Shown here piece by piece: positions 34,661-42,604 of a stretch of DNA of 60,143 nt (position 1 is the first letter of the stretch; each line of letters begins with the position of its first letter). The stretch comes from Christensenella sp. UBA2853. GTDB taxonomy: Bacteria; Bacillota; Clostridia; Christensenellales; Aristaeellaceae. A program made the translations under genes and the position numbers. The stretch lies in assembly GCA_002350845.1 (NCBI GenBank), contig DEFL01000012.1, positions 13,929-74,071 of the forward strand. Reading direction: 5' to 3'. Under the pieces are notes generated by a model that searched no databases, was not told where the DNA came from, and saw nothing but the letters and a program-made list of their open reading frames with translations.

Positions 34661-35495
34661 ATACAGCTGAACGCTTCCTTGCTTCGTCAATCAGCCGCAG
34701 CATCCTGTTCATCGCAAAAGCGACGCCGCTTTCAGAGATTCCATGGCCCTCGCCCTTGAGCAGGATGACTTCGGCCTGCTCATATTTTTGCGCCGCTCGA
34801 TAGGAGGATTCAGGGGGCACCACGCTGTCCTCGTCTCCTTGAAAAATCAGCACCGGCCCCTTGAACCGGCCAATGTGATCATAGGCCGAAAAATCCTTCA
34901 TGGAGGTGAAAAACGCCTTCCCCAGTGTCAACCCCCAGTGCTCAAAAGTTTCCGGGATATCCGCTCCAAACCGGCCACGCCAATTGTCCGGAATACCGAA
35001 CGCCGGACAATAGAGCATGATCCCCTTCAGCTGGTCCGCCCTCTCTTCAGCGGCCAGCGCTGTCACGATACCACCCTGGCTCCCGCCAATCAGGAAGACC
35101 GCGTGTTCATCCACCCTGTCCATGGAAGAAATGTAATCAATCACCTGAAGCAAGTCCTGCTTTTCTGTAAACAGCGTCATATCTGTTGATTTGCCGGAGC
35201 TTCGGGAGCGGGTGCAGCCGCCGCAAAAGTCGAAGCAGTATGCCACGATACCATGCCGTGCGAATGTGTCGCATTGCGGGTTATACCATTCATGCGTGCC
35301 GTTATAGCCATGACTGCAAATGACCGCGGGGCACTTTCCGTCTGTTACCGGATAGGCGATTCTGCCGTAGATTTCTTTTTCTCCTGCGCGGATGATCAAT
35401 TCCTCTGTTTTGATTTCATAGCGATGTTCCTCTGGCAAACCTGCGTTTTCCCGTTGATCCTGGCCGCTGTGCGGCAACCGATCCTTTAAATTCAT
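34659..35495 (-). CDS. Alpha/beta hydrolase (esterase, acyl-esterase-like)
   Basis: A 278-residue serine hydrolase without a signal peptide. The nucleophile elbow is LIGGSQGGIV (Ser near 138), the acid Asp lies in LIFQGDEDSVVP, and the His in LKGEGHGIS. AVICSHGYNGTHEW carries the oxyanion-hole HG, and CFDFCGGC follows. The closest general class is dipeptidyl-peptidase-like or feruloyl/acetyl esterase hydrolases. Next to GH2 and GH115 it may strip ester groups such as acetyl or feruloyl from hemicellulose oligosaccharides; this is inference from context. It converges on the GH2 gene over a shared terminator. Confidence 0.85.
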   Translation of the reverse strand: MNLKDRLPHSGQDQRENAGLPEEHRYEIKTEELIIRAGEKEIYGRIAYPVTDGKCPAVICSHGYNGTHEWYNPQCDTFARHGIVAYCFDFCGGCTRSRSSGKSTDMTLFTEKQDLLQVIDYISSMDRVDEHAVFLIGGSQGGIVTALAAEERADQLKGIMLYCPAFGIPDNWRGRFGADIPETFEHWGLTLGKAFFTSMKDFSAYDHIGRFKGPVLIFQGDEDSVVPPESSYRAAQKYEQAEVILLKGEGHGISESGVAFAMNRMLRLIDEARKRSAV

Positions 35496-35555
35496 GCCTT
35501 TTCTCCTCCAATTGCAAAACCCGCTTGGAACCTGCCAGAAACGGCAGCAAGGCTG

Positions 35556-35765
35556 TCATTCTCCCTGTTTTGCCGTTGCGATTTTGCCATAGCCGTTCCA
35601 GGCAAAGAGCGCTTCCTCGTTTTCATCGGCAAAGATCTGATCCACATCGCAGATCTGGCCTCAGGCCACGTTCATCACGTTGGCCTTTTGATTCTCATCG
35701 TACGCGGCCACCATCAGCACCGGCATGGGATAAACCGCCTGCACCAGCCCTAAATCTTTTTTCAT
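35556..35765 (-). pseudogene. Remnant: flavin reductase-like protein with internal stop and deletion
   Basis: From ATG 35765 the minus strand reads MKKDLGLVQAVYPMPVLMVA, then AYDENQKANVMNVA, stop, GQICD. This is the N-terminus of the flavin-reductase-like FMN-binding family, where NVAWGQICD is expected, so TGG has become TGA. After GQICD the sequence VDQIFADENEEALFAWNGYG and KIATAKQGE does not continue the family and ends at 35556. About 140 residues of the domain are gone. It is divergent from an HxlR regulator, a common pairing, which supports the identification. Confidence 0.7.
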
Positions 35766-35855
35766 ACTGCCCTACCTATACTATAATTATAGCCAGCGTA
35801 TGAAAACCATCAAGTACGCACATAAAAGTAATATACTAACTCTGAGGTAAGCGTC

Positions 35856-36188
35856 ATGGGTGCTGACTGTATCGCGAATCATAAACTGGAGGACACCGGA
35901 TTTAACTATACCATGTCCCTGATCCAGGGAAAATACAAGATGTACATCCTCTATACGCTGTCCTGCTATGAAATCGTCCGCTTCAACGAAATGAAGAAAT
36001 ACATCGGAGAGATTTCCTATAAAACCCTGAGCAGCACACTCAAGGAACTGGAAGCGGACAGCCTGATCCACCGGAAAGAGTATCCGCAAATCCCGCCGAA
36101 GGTGGAATACAGCCTTTCGGAGAAAGGAAAATCCCTCATTCCCATCCTGGGCGAAATGTGTGACTGGGGAGAAGCACACAGGGAATAA
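35856..36188 (+). CDS. HxlR-family transcriptional regulator
   Basis: A 110-residue winged-helix regulator with the family features: GKYKMYILYTLSCYEIVRFN at the start of the HTH, then IGEISYKTLSSTLKELEADS, LIHRKEYPQIPPKVEYSLSE and GKSLIPILGEMCDWG. These proteins sense reactive electrophiles or redox signals and control a neighbouring reductase. Here the divergent flavin reductase is broken, so the regulator may have lost its target. The first cysteine present is at position 5 (MGADC). Confidence 0.92.
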   Translation: MGADCIANHKLEDTGFNYTMSLIQGKYKMYILYTLSCYEIVRFNEMKKYIGEISYKTLSSTLKELEADSLIHRKEYPQIPPKVEYSLSEKGKSLIPILGEMCDWGEAHRE

Positions 36189-36302
36189 TGCCGATTCTTC
36201 CAGCCGTTTTCTTCGGTATAGCATATACAGCCTTGCTTCAAAGCTCTTCTTCCTCCGTGGTTTTTTTCCGGGTTTTCGCGGTAACGTTTTATGATAGGAA
36301 TA

Positions 36303-36331
36303 CGAAAAGCCACTTCCGACGAAGTGGCTCG
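36303..36331 (-). terminator. Terminator after the tnpV remnant
   Basis: AGCCACTTC, a four-base loop and GAAGTGGCT, followed on the minus strand by TTTTCG. Confidence 0.65.
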
Positions 36332-36335
36332 TTTG

Positions 36336-36714
36336 TTATTCACAAATCAGTTCTGCCAGGATGATTTCTTCCGCACGCTGCCTGATATTGTTCATTCGAC
36401 CGGGCCATTTGGTTCTTTGCTTTCAGCCTTTCATCAATGCTTTCTGTCTGGGCCATTTGGGAGATGATTTGCTCTATTCTGTGTCGGCTGGTTTGGTCGA
36501 TTTCTGCCAGGTGTTCGTATAGCTTACCGGATAGGATCAGGCGAGTGTACAGGCTGGGGCGATGTTCTCGGAGATCATTCAGGCGCATCCGGCCATAGTG
36601 TCCAATGGCCTGAGGGGGAACTCCGGGAAGTTCCAAATCGGGGAAGTAGTAGTCTCCATGCAGTGTGTATTGAATACCGTTTTCTGTCATTTCGATGGGA
36701 AGCTTCTGCTTCAT
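36336..36714 (-). pseudogene. tnpV: Frameshifted TnpV transposon-associated protein
   Basis: From ATG 36714, after AAGGAGGATCTCACC, the product has the TnpV signature: YYFPDLELPGV, IGHYGRMRLNDLREHRPSLY, TRLILSGKLYEHLAEIDQTS, and IISQMAQTESIDERLKAKNQ. It then leaves the family (ARSNEQYQAACGRNHPGR). In the next frame the true end is present: MNNIRQRAEEIILAELICE and a stop at 36336. A single frameshift near ATGGCCCGGTCG therefore kills it. TnpV is carried by Tn4451-like mobilisable transposons of clostridia. It is the only mobile-element gene seen in the island. Confidence 0.85.
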
Positions 36715-36754
36715 GGTGAGATCCTCCTTATGAAAGTCAGTCAAGTTTGTTTCT

Positions 36755-36780
36755 TACCCAAACCGTTCCTGATTTGGGTA
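36755..36780. repeat. Inverted repeat TACCCAAA, copy 1
   Basis: TACCCAAA and TTTGGGTA face each other across a 10-nt spacer beginning CCGT. Confidence 0.7.
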
Positions 36781-36816
36781 TTTGACACGAAATACCGCAG
36801 AATCTTCACCTGATCA

Positions 36817-36853
36817 TACCCAAACCGTAATGACACACTATTCTATTTGGGTA
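36817..36853. repeat. Inverted repeat TACCCAAA, copy 2
   Basis: The same arms as copy 1 with a 21-nt spacer that also begins CCGT. It ends 7 bp before repeat B. Confidence 0.7.
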
Positions 36854-36860
36854 TATAGCA

Positions 36861-36999
36861 ATGTAAATTTCGGCAATAGAATCGTACCAAATTGATTGAA
36901 AATGCATTTTTTTCATGATTTTGAGAGTAATCGGGCAATTCAAGTCCTGTTTCCCGCACCACGGAGACCTTGAGAAATCAGGGGCTCCGATTTTTGTAT
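36861..36999 (+). repeat. Direct repeat B at the right edge of the island (tRNA-Leu 3' end plus terminator)
   Basis: The second copy of the 140-bp repeat. The tRNA-like end lies at 36939-36961 and is identical to copy A. The hairpin after it (CGGAGACCTTGA with TCAGGGGCTCCG) shows one compensated base pair, one wobble and one mismatch relative to copy A, then ATTTTTG. Confidence 0.75.
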
Positions 37000-37186
37000 A
37001 TACGGAGTAACCGCCAAATAATCGGTGTAAAGCACACCAGGGAGTGAGCTTTTTTGAAATGATCGAATAAGACATATGAAACATCTGGAGAAAAAATCCA
37101 TGGGTCAGGGTGCAGAAAACAAGGGAACAGCAACCGTTTGGGATCAGTCAGGCAGGTGTATTGTCCAGAACTGTACAAATCCATAT

Positions 37187-37216
37187 GGAAAAAGGTCCTG
37201 CCGCGCAGGCAGGACC
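37187..37216 (-). terminator. Terminator of the GH106-like operon
   Basis: GGTCCTGCC, five-base loop, GGCAGGACC, followed on the minus strand by TTTTTCC. Confidence 0.85.
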
Positions 37217-37234
37217 GGATGGCTTTGGGAAGTA

Positions 37235-39931
37235 TCAGCGCTGGGCGTTGCGGAGCATGAGCACCGGCACAGCGCTGAGGCCGACATGGTTGCGGGGTTC
37301 AATGGGTGTCAGGGAGACCGAGGCGGTGTTTCGGATGACGCGCTCGAGGGTGGTAGCCTGTTCGATTCGAAGCGTGTTTTCTCCCTTTTGGAGGAGGCCT
37401 GTCAGGTCAAAGCAGTACCGCGGCACAATCTGGATGCCGGCACTGATGCCGTTGACAAAGACTTCAATGCCCTCCTGATCGCCTGTGAGGACCAGCTCTG
37501 CATATGCCGGCTTTTCACTGAGGGTGAACACCGTGTCATACCGCACGAAGCCGCCGAAATCCGGGTCTTCCTTCTCATAGGCGTCGGGGAGCGTGACCTC
37601 CTTATCCCCGGAGAGTACAGGGCAGGCGGCATTCGGGCAGACGCTTCGCGTCCAGCGGGTGAGGGGAACAGGCACCATGCCGTCCGCTTCGCTCTCCGCG
37701 GCCATTTCAGGAGCGGCGTCGGTCCTGTCAAACACATACAGATACCCTTTTCTCGGCTCCCAGGTGACAGAGATCACGGAACCGTCTTCCATCGAAACCG
37801 GCACGCAGCGGTTGTTCCATGCGTCATACCGGTAGATCTGCTTTGCGTCTTCGGGCGCGGAAAGGAACCGGACGGTGCCGGTCCAGGGTTCTGCGGCCTC
37901 ATTGACGGTATAGTACAGGTCATAGTCTTCCCCGATATAGTGCAGGCAGCGGATCATCCGGCTCCCCGGCGTCAAAAGCGCCTGCGCGAGTGCGGAAAGA
38001 TCCGGGGAAGCGTCGAGCTGGTCCATGGAAAGCACGCGGAAACGCGCATCCGGTTTGAAGGGAAGGGCCCGGTCCCCGGTTTCGGTCAGGACACCGCCGG
38101 GCAGGGAGCCCATGAACCACACGGGAACGCCTGCCTCAGCCATCTCCCGGATGCCCTGCAGGGCGGAGGTGGTGATGTAGGAGGACTCGGGAACGATGAG
38201 GACCTGGTAGGCCTGATGGTGAATGCGCAGGCAGTGGTCTTCCCGGTCGATCCGGGTATGATATGCCGCCCGGTCTGCAAAAACATCCGAGGGGATGAAG
38301 TGGTACCCCACCTGGTGCTCCGCGAGCACGCGGCCAACGGCCTCCGCGCTCTGGGCTTTCCCGCCGGCCCAGTCGGCCTCGGCGTGGTAGAGGATCGCGG
38401 CGCGGACAAACGCGTGTCCGCCCTGGATCAGGTGGCAGACGCGTTCCATATACCGGACGAGACAGCCGAAATGACGGTACTGGGGGTTATGCCCGTGCGC
38501 ATAGAAATGCGGCGGGCAGTCTTTGTCGGGGAAAGGCGCGGCGGAGAAGGCATGGGGCACAAAGTGGTTGATGCCGCGCACCATGAAGTGGTCGGCGAGG
38601 TATTTTTCCAGCGCCACCCCCTCGCTCCATCCGTAATTACCGAAGATCTCGCACATCGCGTCCCCGTGTTTTTCGCTTTCAATGGCGGCTGCGGACGCGG
38701 CGAGCGCGCCAAGGGCAAAGTGGTAGAATGTGCCGTCCCGGTGATCCTGCCATTTGCTTCGGATATTCAGGTCTTCGCCCTGGGGCAGGACCTGTCCGCC
38801 GATATCGTCAATCCCGGCCATATCCTGTCCCTTCAGACCGCGGAAATAATGCCCGAGGCTGGAGCCGCAGCGCGTATGCTGCCCATGGTCCTCAATGAGA
38901 TGCCCGATATAGCGCACACCGTGCGCGCGGCACCAGGAGCCGATCTGTTCAGAGAAATCCTTCTGCACCAGGTGCGTGACGATATCCATATAGCGCCACC
39001 TTGCCTGTGCGGCAACGTCCGGGTCAGCCTCCTCATCCCAGAGAAGCGGCAGGCGGGCGGCCCACGCCGCTCCCCAGGCTTCCTTCAGCGCGGACTGCAC
39101 TTCATCGCTCCATGGCAGGTCTTCCACTTCATGAATGCGCTTGTCGGTCTGGTAGATGTGTCCGTTGCCGAGTTCCGGCTCATCGGAAAAGAAGCCGAGA
39201 ATGGTGCGGCCGAATTCATCCCCGTAATGCCGGTAGTGCGGCTCGTACACGGTGTCGATGAGTGTGCGGCAGGAGGGAAAACTGAGCATGTTCATGTAAT
39301 CCCGGTGCGGACCGCGGTTGCGGGTGAGATAGAGGCCGTATACCCGCCATTTCCCGTCCGGCGCAGTCCAGGACACACCGTTCTCCCGGCTGAAGGGGAC
39401 AGCGAGCGGCGTTTCCGCGCCCTTTGCGAGGCGTACCGCGCTGACCCCGATGAGCGCCTCATCCTCAAAACGCGGAAAGGGCTTCATGAAATACGCGTCT
39501 GCCCTGGTGAGCGTGGGTTCACCGGGAAGACAGATTTCGTCCCAGGGCAGGGACAGCGTTTCCCCGGTGTGCACTTCGCCCAGCACGCGCCGGGTGATGC
39601 TCTGGCGGAGCAGCGAATAGTCGCCCTCTTCCATCGGCGCGTGCAGTGCGCCGTTGCAGTAGCCGGTCGGGAAGTGACTGTCGTCGAGAATCCAGATCTT
39701 CATGTCGAGCTGACGGGCTTCCTCGAGGATGATATCCAGATCATGCCACCATTTCGGCCCGCAGAAATCCGGATGCGGGCGGCTCTCGAGGCACACGGCG
39801 CGGCAGCCGGCGTCATGAATGACATGCATGTATTCGCGCAGTGTCTTTTCATCCTCGCCACGCAGCCAGAAAAAGGGAAAGACCGAGCGTGTCGTCCTTC
39901 CCTCCAGGAGATCTCTGATTCTTTGGTTCAT
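37235..39931 (-). CDS. GH106-like glycosidase 1 (alpha-L-rhamnosidase-type)
   Basis: An 898-residue cytosolic protein starting at ATG 39931 (MNQRIRDLLEGRTTRSVFPF); the open frame upstream has no start with a ribosome binding site. The barrel opening (GRTTRSVFPFFWLRGEDEKT; CRAVCLESRPHPDFCGPKWW; MKIWILDDSHFPTGYCNGAL) and the later FFSDEPELGNG, GHLIEDHG and sugar-binding domain ending TVFTLSEKPAYAELVL with GIEVFVNGISAGIQ are typical of clostridial GH106-like enzymes, which carry a C-terminal GH2-type sugar-binding fold. The family assignment is from remembered patterns. It is the last gene of the 46.0-37.2 kb minus-strand operon, 10 bp after the response-regulator gene, and would take a rhamnosyl or similar unit off imported oligosaccharide. 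Confidence 0.75.
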   Translation of the reverse strand: MNQRIRDLLEGRTTRSVFPFFWLRGEDEKTLREYMHVIHDAGCRAVCLESRPHPDFCGPKWWHDLDIILEEARQLDMKIWILDDSHFPTGYCNGALHAPMEEGDYSLLRQSITRRVLGEVHTGETLSLPWDEICLPGEPTLTRADAYFMKPFPRFEDEALIGVSAVRLAKGAETPLAVPFSRENGVSWTAPDGKWRVYGLYLTRNRGPHRDYMNMLSFPSCRTLIDTVYEPHYRHYGDEFGRTILGFFSDEPELGNGHIYQTDKRIHEVEDLPWSDEVQSALKEAWGAAWAARLPLLWDEEADPDVAAQARWRYMDIVTHLVQKDFSEQIGSWCRAHGVRYIGHLIEDHGQHTRCGSSLGHYFRGLKGQDMAGIDDIGGQVLPQGEDLNIRSKWQDHRDGTFYHFALGALAASAAAIESEKHGDAMCEIFGNYGWSEGVALEKYLADHFMVRGINHFVPHAFSAAPFPDKDCPPHFYAHGHNPQYRHFGCLVRYMERVCHLIQGGHAFVRAAILYHAEADWAGGKAQSAEAVGRVLAEHQVGYHFIPSDVFADRAAYHTRIDREDHCLRIHHQAYQVLIVPESSYITTSALQGIREMAEAGVPVWFMGSLPGGVLTETGDRALPFKPDARFRVLSMDQLDASPDLSALAQALLTPGSRMIRCLHYIGEDYDLYYTVNEAAEPWTGTVRFLSAPEDAKQIYRYDAWNNRCVPVSMEDGSVISVTWEPRKGYLYVFDRTDAAPEMAAESEADGMVPVPLTRWTRSVCPNAACPVLSGDKEVTLPDAYEKEDPDFGGFVRYDTVFTLSEKPAYAELVLTGDQEGIEVFVNGISAGIQIVPRYCFDLTGLLQKGENTLRIEQATTLERVIRNTASVSLTPIEPRNHVGLSAVPVLMLRNAQR

Positions 39932-39941
39932 GATGCATTCC

Positions 39942-40691
39942 TCATTTTTCCTGCCGTGCGGCAGTCTTTTTGCGGTAGTCGGTGGGGCGGATGCCCGTGG
40001 TTTTCTCGAACACGCGGCTGAAATAGGCGGTATCGCTGTATCCGACCCGTTCGCTGATCTCATAGACCATGAGGTCGGTTTCTTCAAGGTAGCGGCGCGC
40101 GCGGTCAATGCGCAGGCGTGTGAGGTAATTCTGGTAGGTCATGCCGGTCCGCTTGCGGAACAGCTGGCTGATATACACGGGATTGAGGAAGAAGCGCTCA
40201 GACAGTTCCTGCTGGGTCATGTCCTCATTGAAGTGCTCGCGCACATACTCCAGCAGGCGGTCAAATGTATCCTGTTTCGGGCCCGGTGCCGGGTCTGATC
40301 GCGCGTCCCCGTCCTTTTCGGCAAACAGGGACAGAATGGCCTGCGCGAGCTCATCCTCGTCGACGGGTTTGGTGACATAGGCGCGCACGCCGAGCTTGAT
40401 GGCCTGCTGCGCATAGGCAAAGTCGGCATATCCGCTGAGGATAATAAACCGGCAGCGCGCGCCTTCCTCCGTCAGTCTTCGGATCATCTCAAGCCCGTCC
40501 ATGACGGGCATGCGCACGTCGGTGATGACCAGATCGGGATCGAGGTGGTGCACCATGCGGATGGCCTCCTCGCCGTCCTCGGCAATGCCGACAATTTCCC
40601 AGGGCTGGCCCATCTGCATGAGCAGGATGGACAGGCCCTCTGCAATGCCGCGCTCATCGTCGGCCAGAAGAATCCGGCAGGGTCGCTTCAT
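39942..40691 (-). CDS. Response regulator with AraC DNA-binding domain
   Basis: A 249-residue regulator, half the length of the island's YesN because the linker is short. Receiver: CRILLADDERGIAEGLSILL, Asp in DLVITDVRMPVMDG near 56, Lys in AYVTKPVDEDEL. AraC domain: MTQQELSERFFLNPVYISQL, then FRKRTGMTYQNYLTRLRID, then VYEISERVGYSDTAYFSRVF. Its ATG overlaps the stop of the kinase gene upstream (ATGA). Confidence 0.93.
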   Translation of the reverse strand: MKRPCRILLADDERGIAEGLSILLMQMGQPWEIVGIAEDGEEAIRMVHHLDPDLVITDVRMPVMDGLEMIRRLTEEGARCRFIILSGYADFAYAQQAIKLGVRAYVTKPVDEDELAQAILSLFAEKDGDARSDPAPGPKQDTFDRLLEYVREHFNEDMTQQELSERFFLNPVYISQLFRKRTGMTYQNYLTRLRIDRARRYLEETDLMVYEISERVGYSDTAYFSRVFEKTTGIRPTDYRKKTAARQEK

Positions 40692-42478
40692 GTGTCAGCC
40701 TCCTCAGCAGGGTCGTCAGGGAATGCGGGGGTGAGCGGGATGCGGAGCGTGACCGTGGTGCCCGAAGGGGAGCTTTCCTCCACGCGCAGGCCCCAGCCCT
40801 CGCCGTAGCGCAGACAGATGCGCTCGGCAATGTTGCGCAGGGCGATGCGCTCATGCCCGGTAAAGGTATCGATGTGTCCGCGGGAAATCTCCAGAAGGTC
40901 CTGGTTGAGAGACGCCATCTGTTCCTCTGTCATGCCTGCGCCTGTGTCGCGGAACACGAAGACCAGTGCGTCTCCCTCGGTGCGCGCGTCGAGCGTCAGC
41001 GCCATTTCCTCATGGCTGGCCCGCCCGCCGTGCTCAATGCTGTTCTCAAGGATCGGCTGGAAGATCATGGGCGGGACATGGAGATCCATGAGGTCTTCGG
41101 GAATATGGCTGACAAAACGGAAGCGGCCACGGAAACGGATATTCTGGATATCCACATAGCAGGAGGCATACTCGTGCTCTGAGCGGATGGTGCTGGTTTT
41201 CGGGTCGGCGTCGAGCGCGGCGCGGAACATTTTGGAGAGCAGCTTGATCATCTGCGCCGTTTCCATGTCCCGGTTGACGACCGCCTTCATGCGGATGGAC
41301 TCGAGGGTGTTGAAAAGCACATGCGGATTGATCTGCGCGCGCAGGGCAAGGAGCATGGCGTCCTTCTGCTTGATCTCCCGCAGGTAGACCTCATCGATCA
41401 GGGTATGGATGGTGCGGATCATGGCGTTGTAGTGCGCGATGAGCACTCCGATTTCATCCGGCTTTTCAGGGACCGGGAGCAGGCTGTAATGCCCCTGCTC
41501 GGCCTCGTCCATTTTCTTCTGCAGATCGGAAACGGGCCTGGTGATGTGCCGGGTGACGCGCGAGGAAACCAGAAGGATCAGGATGACAGAGACAGCCATG
41601 ATGACGGTGACATACATGCTGAAATCCACAATGCCCCGGACCATGCTGCGTGCGGGGATCATGACCGTGACATGCAGAAGGCCGGTTGTGTCCTGATAGA
41701 CAAAGCCGGAGCTTTTCGTTTCATCGTCTGCGTCCTCCTGCAGGATCCGGTCCCAGGTCACAGAGCCGCTGGAGAGGCGGGAGTCATAGACCAGGCCGCC
41801 GTTTTCGGTCCGGATGAGGATACGGAGATCCTCCTCCAGGCCTTCCAGCTTCTGCGCGGCTGACAGGTCCACAAGGGCATAAGGGTCAATATCCACGATC
41901 AGAAAACATTTTTCCAGGCCGTCGCTTCCGTAGATGCGGCGGGATACCGACACCGTAATGCCTTCACGATCCGATTCATAATAGTCTGTATAGTGCGTCG
42001 GGGTGATCATCAGGTCCCGGGAGGAGGCGCGGATCTCTTCAAGCCATGGGGAGCAAAGCAGGGCCTCCGCGCTGACGGAGATGCCCTCCTGACTGTACTG
42101 ATAGACCCGGCCGCTGACGGTCACGAGCATCACGTTTCGGATATCCTCGCGCAGCATGCCCACGCGCATGAGGAGCTTTCTCACCGCGGTATTCCGGTTC
42201 ATCTGCTCATAAATGCTTTCCGTCTCCCGGCCGAGGTCGGAGATCACATCGTAATCGATGGTCAGAAGACGGGTGAGGTTTGAATAGGATTCCGTGAACG
42301 CATCCAGGCCGCGGACAATCTGCGCGCTGTAAAGCGCCGCCTTCTGCCGGGTATCCTCCCGGATGCGCTCGGCGGAGTTGACGGAAATCAGAAAAACCGT
42401 CAGGAACATGGGTACCAGACAGACGATGAGATAACCGGCCAGCAGCCTGGTCCTCAGGTCTCTTGCCTTCTTCTGCAT
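40688..42478 (-). CDS. YesM-type sensor histidine kinase
   Basis: A 596-residue membrane kinase. I start at ATG 42478 (MQKKARDLRTRLLAGYLIV), nine bases after AGGAGG; the frame is open 32 codons further up without a better site. Membrane helices lie near 13-33 and 290-310 (VTVIMAVSVILILLVSS), bracketing an extracellular sensor domain. The kinase core has ALRAQINPHVLFNTLESIRM, ENSIEHGGRA, FRDTGAGMTEEQ and ERIALRNIAERI. It is followed, with a 4-nt overlap, by the AraC-type regulator. Confidence 0.93.
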   Translation of the reverse strand: MQKKARDLRTRLLAGYLIVCLVPMFLTVFLISVNSAERIREDTRQKAALYSAQIVRGLDAFTESYSNLTRLLTIDYDVISDLGRETESIYEQMNRNTAVRKLLMRVGMLREDIRNVMLVTVSGRVYQYSQEGISVSAEALLCSPWLEEIRASSRDLMITPTHYTDYYESDREGITVSVSRRIYGSDGLEKCFLIVDIDPYALVDLSAAQKLEGLEEDLRILIRTENGGLVYDSRLSSGSVTWDRILQEDADDETKSSGFVYQDTTGLLHVTVMIPARSMVRGIVDFSMYVTVIMAVSVILILLVSSRVTRHITRPVSDLQKKMDEAEQGHYSLLPVPEKPDEIGVLIAHYNAMIRTIHTLIDEVYLREIKQKDAMLLALRAQINPHVLFNTLESIRMKAVVNRDMETAQMIKLLSKMFRAALDADPKTSTIRSEHEYASCYVDIQNIRFRGRFRFVSHIPEDLMDLHVPPMIFQPILENSIEHGGRASHEEMALTLDARTEGDALVFVFRDTGAGMTEEQMASLNQDLLEISRGHIDTFTGHERIALRNIAERICLRYGEGWGLRVEESSPSGTTVTLRIPLTPAFPDDPAEEADT

Positions 42479-42562
42479 CTTCTGCACCCTCCTGACGGAA
42501 CTGTGTTCTTCTGTTGTACCGGTTCGATGATAGCACAACCGAAGCGGCTTTTTCAAGCGAGC

Positions 42563-42584
42563 GGGCCGGCCCAAAGGCCGGCCC
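42563..42584. other. GC-rich stem-loop between the binding-protein and kinase genes
   Basis: GGGCCGGCC, loop CAAA, GGCCGGCCC. No T run follows, so it is more likely an mRNA stabiliser or processing site than a terminator. It sits in the same place as the stem-loop after the island's binding-protein gene. Confidence 0.6.
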
Positions 42585-42604
42585 GGGGGAATTCCTTATG
42601 AAGA

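Noticed and set aside
37076..40021. A plus-strand open frame of over 900 codons lying over the GH106-like gene
   Set aside because: It is the mirror of a GC-rich gene on the other strand, has no ribosome binding site or family motif, and the minus strand encodes a recognisable enzyme.
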